A DNA stretch of 40,073 bases from an uncultured Eubacteriales bacterium (GTDB lineage Bacteria; Bacillota; Clostridia; Christensenellales; Aristaeellaceae): contig UQNN01000020.1 in the NCBI GenBank assembly GCA_900542445.1, forward strand, positions 1 through 40,073, in the 5' to 3' direction. Positions 37,768 through 40,073 of the stretch are shown one piece after another (positions within the stretch are counted from its first letter, which is position 1; each line of letters opens with the position of its first letter). The translations under genes and the position numbers were made by a program. The notes below the pieces were generated by a model, which saw nothing but the letters and a program-made list of their open reading frames with translations, was not told the DNA's origin and ran no database searches.

Positions 37768-38139
37768 ATGGATCAGATTTTTGAGCGCGTCACGGCGGCG
37801 CTGGCGACATTGCGTGTTGGCGCGGCGGATTCCGAGGAACAGCTGCACCGGCAGGCGGCAGAAGCGTTTGCGAACGCGGGGCTGGAGGCTGCGCACGAGG
37901 TTTCGCTTGCGCCGCGCTGCCGAATTGATTTCATGGTCGGCGATATCGGGGTGGAGATCAAGAAAAAAAGGCCGCAGCGCGCGCCGCTTGTGGCGCAGTT
38001 GACCCGATATGCGAATTGCCCGCAGATTGCGCGGCTGATTGTGCTTGCGCCGCGCGGCGTGGACCTGCCCAAAAGCATCGGCGGCAAACCCGTGACGATG
38101 ATGAGCCTTGAAAAACTTTGGGGGATTATGCTTCCATGA
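37768..38139 (+). CDS. Small PD-(D/E)XK nuclease-like protein
   Basis: This 123-residue protein has the core of a PD-(D/E)XK nuclease: Asp54 in CRIDFMVGD, then Glu63-Ile-Lys65 in GVEIKKK. An upstream acidic helix (SEEQLHRQAAEAF) could supply a further ligand, and a later strand LIVLAPRGVDLP follows. I do not recognise the exact family; the size is that of a bare nuclease domain. Its stop overlaps the helicase ATG by four bases, so the two are made together and probably act as one DNA-processing unit. Nuclease activity is inferred from the motif. Confidence 0.68.
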   Translation: MDQIFERVTAALATLRVGAADSEEQLHRQAAEAFANAGLEAAHEVSLAPRCRIDFMVGDIGVEIKKKRPQRAPLVAQLTRYANCPQIARLIVLAPRGVDLPKSIGGKPVTMMSLEKLWGIMLP

Positions 38140-39878
38140 TGACGGAACTTGAAAAACTGCCCGGTTATCTGATGGATGCGCCGCAAAACGGCCACATATA
38201 TGGAACGCTTTCCTACAACAGGCGGAGCAGGTGCTGGACGATCAAGGGCGAACCCTGCGTGACGGAAATGGCCGCGCGGCTGTTTCCCGGCAGTCAGCGG
38301 CGGCGTGGCGAAGCGCGTTTTACGGCGAATCGGCGGATCATCGGCGATGTGAATTGGCTGATGCTGCGCTATCCGCTGGAAATTGCGCCGCGTGACCGGG
38401 CGTTGTGGGAAAGCGCGCTTGGTCAGGCGCGGGAACATGCGCGGCTGCGTGCGCAGGCGGAAAAACTGCCTCAAAGGAGCACGCCGCCGGAAGGAACGTT
38501 TACAGGCGAGCTGCGTGAGTTTCAGAAGGAAGGACTTTCGTTTTTGCTGGCCAATCCGCGAACGCTGCTGGCGGATGAAATGGGATTGGGCAAGACGGTG
38601 CAGGCGCTGGCCTGTCTGGCGGCGACAGGAGAATTTCCGGCGCTGATCGTTGTGCCGCCGCACTTGCTGCGCAACTGGCAGGCGGAAGCCGCACGTTTTC
38701 TACGTATCGATGGAAAGCCGCCGCGCGTCTGTGTGCTCACGGGTTTAAAGCCCTATCAGCCGCCGGAAGCGGACATCTATATCATTCACTATCTGTTGCT
38801 GCGCGGATGGAAACAGGCGCTTCCACAGATGGGGTTCCGCACGGTGATCTTTGATGAAATACAGGAATTGCGCCATGGCGGCACGGAAAAGTATTCCGCG
38901 GCCAGCCTGTTAGCCGAGGAATGTGAACGGGTCATCGGCCTTTCCGGCACGCCTATCTATAATAAGGGATCGGAAATCTGGAATGTGGTCAATATTCTGG
39001 ATTTTCACTGCCTTGGCGATTGGGAAAGCTTCACGCGCGCGTGGTGCGACGGATATGGCAATCATCTGGTTCGCGATCCGGCGCTGCTGGGCGATCATCT
39101 GCGCCGAGAAGGGTTGATTCTGCGCCGAACGAAGCAGGAGGTGCTGACTGAACTGCCGCCCAAACGGAGACTGGTGCAGGAGATCGACGCGGACGACAAG
39201 GTGTATCGGGAGCTGATGCGGCCGGTCATCGAGATGCTGGGCAGCCTGCGGGCGCTGCATCCGGAAGCCAGGGAACGCGCCGTGCTGGAGGAACAGGTCG
39301 GGCGCGGCGAACGGCAGGCCACGGGCGTGGCGAAAGCGCCGTTTGTCGCGGCTTTTGTTCGCGCCCTGCTGGATAACGGCGAAAAGGTGCTGCTGTTTGC
39401 CCATCATCATGCGGTGATGGATATCTATAAGAAAGAGCTGACGAGCTATCATCCGGCGTTTCTCACCGGGCGGGAGACGACGAAACAGAAGGATGACGCC
39501 GTGGCGCGGTTTATGGAGGGGAAAACAAACCTCTGCGTGATATCGCTGCGCGCAGCTTCGGGACTGAACCTGCAAAGGGCAAGCTGTGTCGTATTTGGCG
39601 AATTGGATTGGTCGCCCGCCGTGCACAGCCAGGCGGAGGATCGCGCACACCGCATGGGGCAGAAGGATTCGATCCTGTGTTATTATCTTGTTGCGCCGCA
39701 AGGCTCGGACAGAGATATGCAGGATGCGCTGGGACTCAAGGTGAGCCAGTTTGTCGCGCTGATGGGGGATAAGACGCCGGAATTGAGCAGCGTGCAGGAT
39801 GCGCAGCAGGCGGCGAAGGCGCATATCGAAAAAATGCTGGAACAATATGACGCGGCGCAAACAAATGAAAGGGGCTGA
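38136..39878 (+). CDS. SNF2-family DNA-dependent ATPase/helicase
   Basis: This 580-residue protein has an N-terminal part of about 120 residues that I do not recognise. The SNF2 engine follows: LREFQKEGLSFLL, motif I DEMGLGKT (Lys153), motif II DEIQ (Asp240), LSGTPIYN, the second RecA fold with ISLRAASGLNLQ, and motif VI ending QAEDRAHRMGQ (499-509). The compact form resembles the SMARCAL1-like branch, which remodels forks or anneals strands, and is also seen in phages. ATG 38136 is used: it overlaps the nuclease stop and has GGGGGA nine bases upstream. It probably moves on duplex or forked DNA and works with the upstream nuclease; the biological role (repair or defence) is open. Confidence 0.92.
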   Translation: MMTELEKLPGYLMDAPQNGHIYGTLSYNRRSRCWTIKGEPCVTEMAARLFPGSQRRRGEARFTANRRIIGDVNWLMLRYPLEIAPRDRALWESALGQAREHARLRAQAEKLPQRSTPPEGTFTGELREFQKEGLSFLLANPRTLLADEMGLGKTVQALACLAATGEFPALIVVPPHLLRNWQAEAARFLRIDGKPPRVCVLTGLKPYQPPEADIYIIHYLLLRGWKQALPQMGFRTVIFDEIQELRHGGTEKYSAASLLAEECERVIGLSGTPIYNKGSEIWNVVNILDFHCLGDWESFTRAWCDGYGNHLVRDPALLGDHLRREGLILRRTKQEVLTELPPKRRLVQEIDADDKVYRELMRPVIEMLGSLRALHPEARERAVLEEQVGRGERQATGVAKAPFVAAFVRALLDNGEKVLLFAHHHAVMDIYKKELTSYHPAFLTGRETTKQKDDAVARFMEGKTNLCVISLRAASGLNLQRASCVVFGELDWSPAVHSQAEDRAHRMGQKDSILCYYLVAPQGSDRDMQDALGLKVSQFVALMGDKTPELSSVQDAQQAAKAHIEKMLEQYDAAQTNERG

Positions 39879-40009
39879 AATCTTTTTTAAATAGGGGAGA
39901 TGGCCGTTTTTTCTTGCGACAGCAGGAAAAAATGAAGGTTACATGAGCACAAAATGCGGATTTCAGACACAAAGATTCAAAAACTGTCAAAAAAAGTTCA
40001 GAAAAGGTA
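39879..40009. other. AT-rich intergenic region with A-tracts before a strong promoter
   Basis: No gene is seen. A short stem TTTTTTC-TGC/GCA-GGAAAAAA (about 39910-39934) could end the helicase transcript weakly. From about 39979 onwards A-tracts at helical spacing lead up to the promoter and look like an UP element. Confidence 0.55.
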
Positions 40010-40038
40010 TTGACAGGGAGCCGGAACTGCGATATAAT
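40010..40038 (+). promoter_or_regulatory. Perfect consensus sigma-A promoter, probably for a stable-RNA operon
   Basis: TTGACA (40010-40015) and TATAAT (40033-40038) match the consensus in all twelve bases with the ideal 17-base spacer, preceded by A-tracts. The transcribed 30 bases are GC-rich with repeated GAGCTG and GCGAGC, like an rRNA leader. The gene itself lies beyond the window. Confidence 0.8.
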
Positions 40039-40073
40039 AACCGAGCTGTCAGCGCGAGCTGCTAAAGCGAGCG

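Noticed and set aside
37768..39878. Prophage fragment
   Set aside because: No structural, integrase, terminase or lysis genes flank the nuclease-helicase pair, and base composition matches the neighbours.

Overview
The window looks like chromosomal DNA of a GC-rich member of the Clostridia (Firmicutes). The grounds are strong purine-rich ribosome binding sites (AAAGGAG type), sigma-A promoters with 17 bp spacers, ANTAR, LacI, MarR and ArsR regulators, CUT1 sugar ABC cassettes without their own ATPase, many Sec signal peptides ending in AxA, and Pro/Thr/Glu-rich secreted proteins with SH3, peptidoglycan-binding and L,D-transpeptidase domains. A gut lineage such as the Christensenellales would fit, but this is inference. 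No tRNA, CRISPR array, intact insertion sequence or prophage was seen. A consensus promoter at the right edge suggests that a stable-RNA (probably rRNA) operon begins just outside.

Layout. 1-3.7 kb: an AT-rich edge with hairpins, a two-gene minus-strand operon (cytidylate kinase-like protein, patatin-like phospholipase), and an AlaX-type alanyl-tRNA editing protein. 3.7-6.5 kb: a metal-efflux module made of an ArsR repressor diverging from a free-standing HMA metallochaperone and a P1B-type Zn/Cd/Pb ATPase, with the same 19 bp operator-like motif before each of the two efflux genes. 6.5-12.8 kb: an AraC regulator, then a CUT1 sugar import operon (binding protein, two permeases) with a divergent LacI regulator; this cassette is bracketed by two internally deleted oxidoreductase remnants. 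13-17.2 kb: housekeeping and regulatory genes (DUF1846, CTP synthase, ANTAR protein with a degenerate receiver domain).

17.4-27.3 kb is the most unusual part: seven co-directional genes encoding a Thr/Glu/Pro-repeat secreted protein, a secreted lipoyl-domain adaptor, a beta-propeller-like/solute-binding fusion, two sugar-type permeases, a MacA-like adaptor and a MacB/FtsX-like permease, with no ATPase anywhere. It mixes import-type and export-type parts and is the best candidate for an undescribed envelope system.

27.3-40 kb: an SH3-SH3-peptidoglycan-binding-PDZ secreted protein; a marR-adh-aldh alcohol/aldehyde operon with a clear autoregulatory operator; a secreted FAD/FMN flavoprotein; a processive family-2 glycosyltransferase; an SH3/L,D-transpeptidase; and a PD-(D/E)XK nuclease translationally coupled to a SNF2 helicase. 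Most units end in strong intrinsic terminators, which makes the operon boundaries fairly clear.
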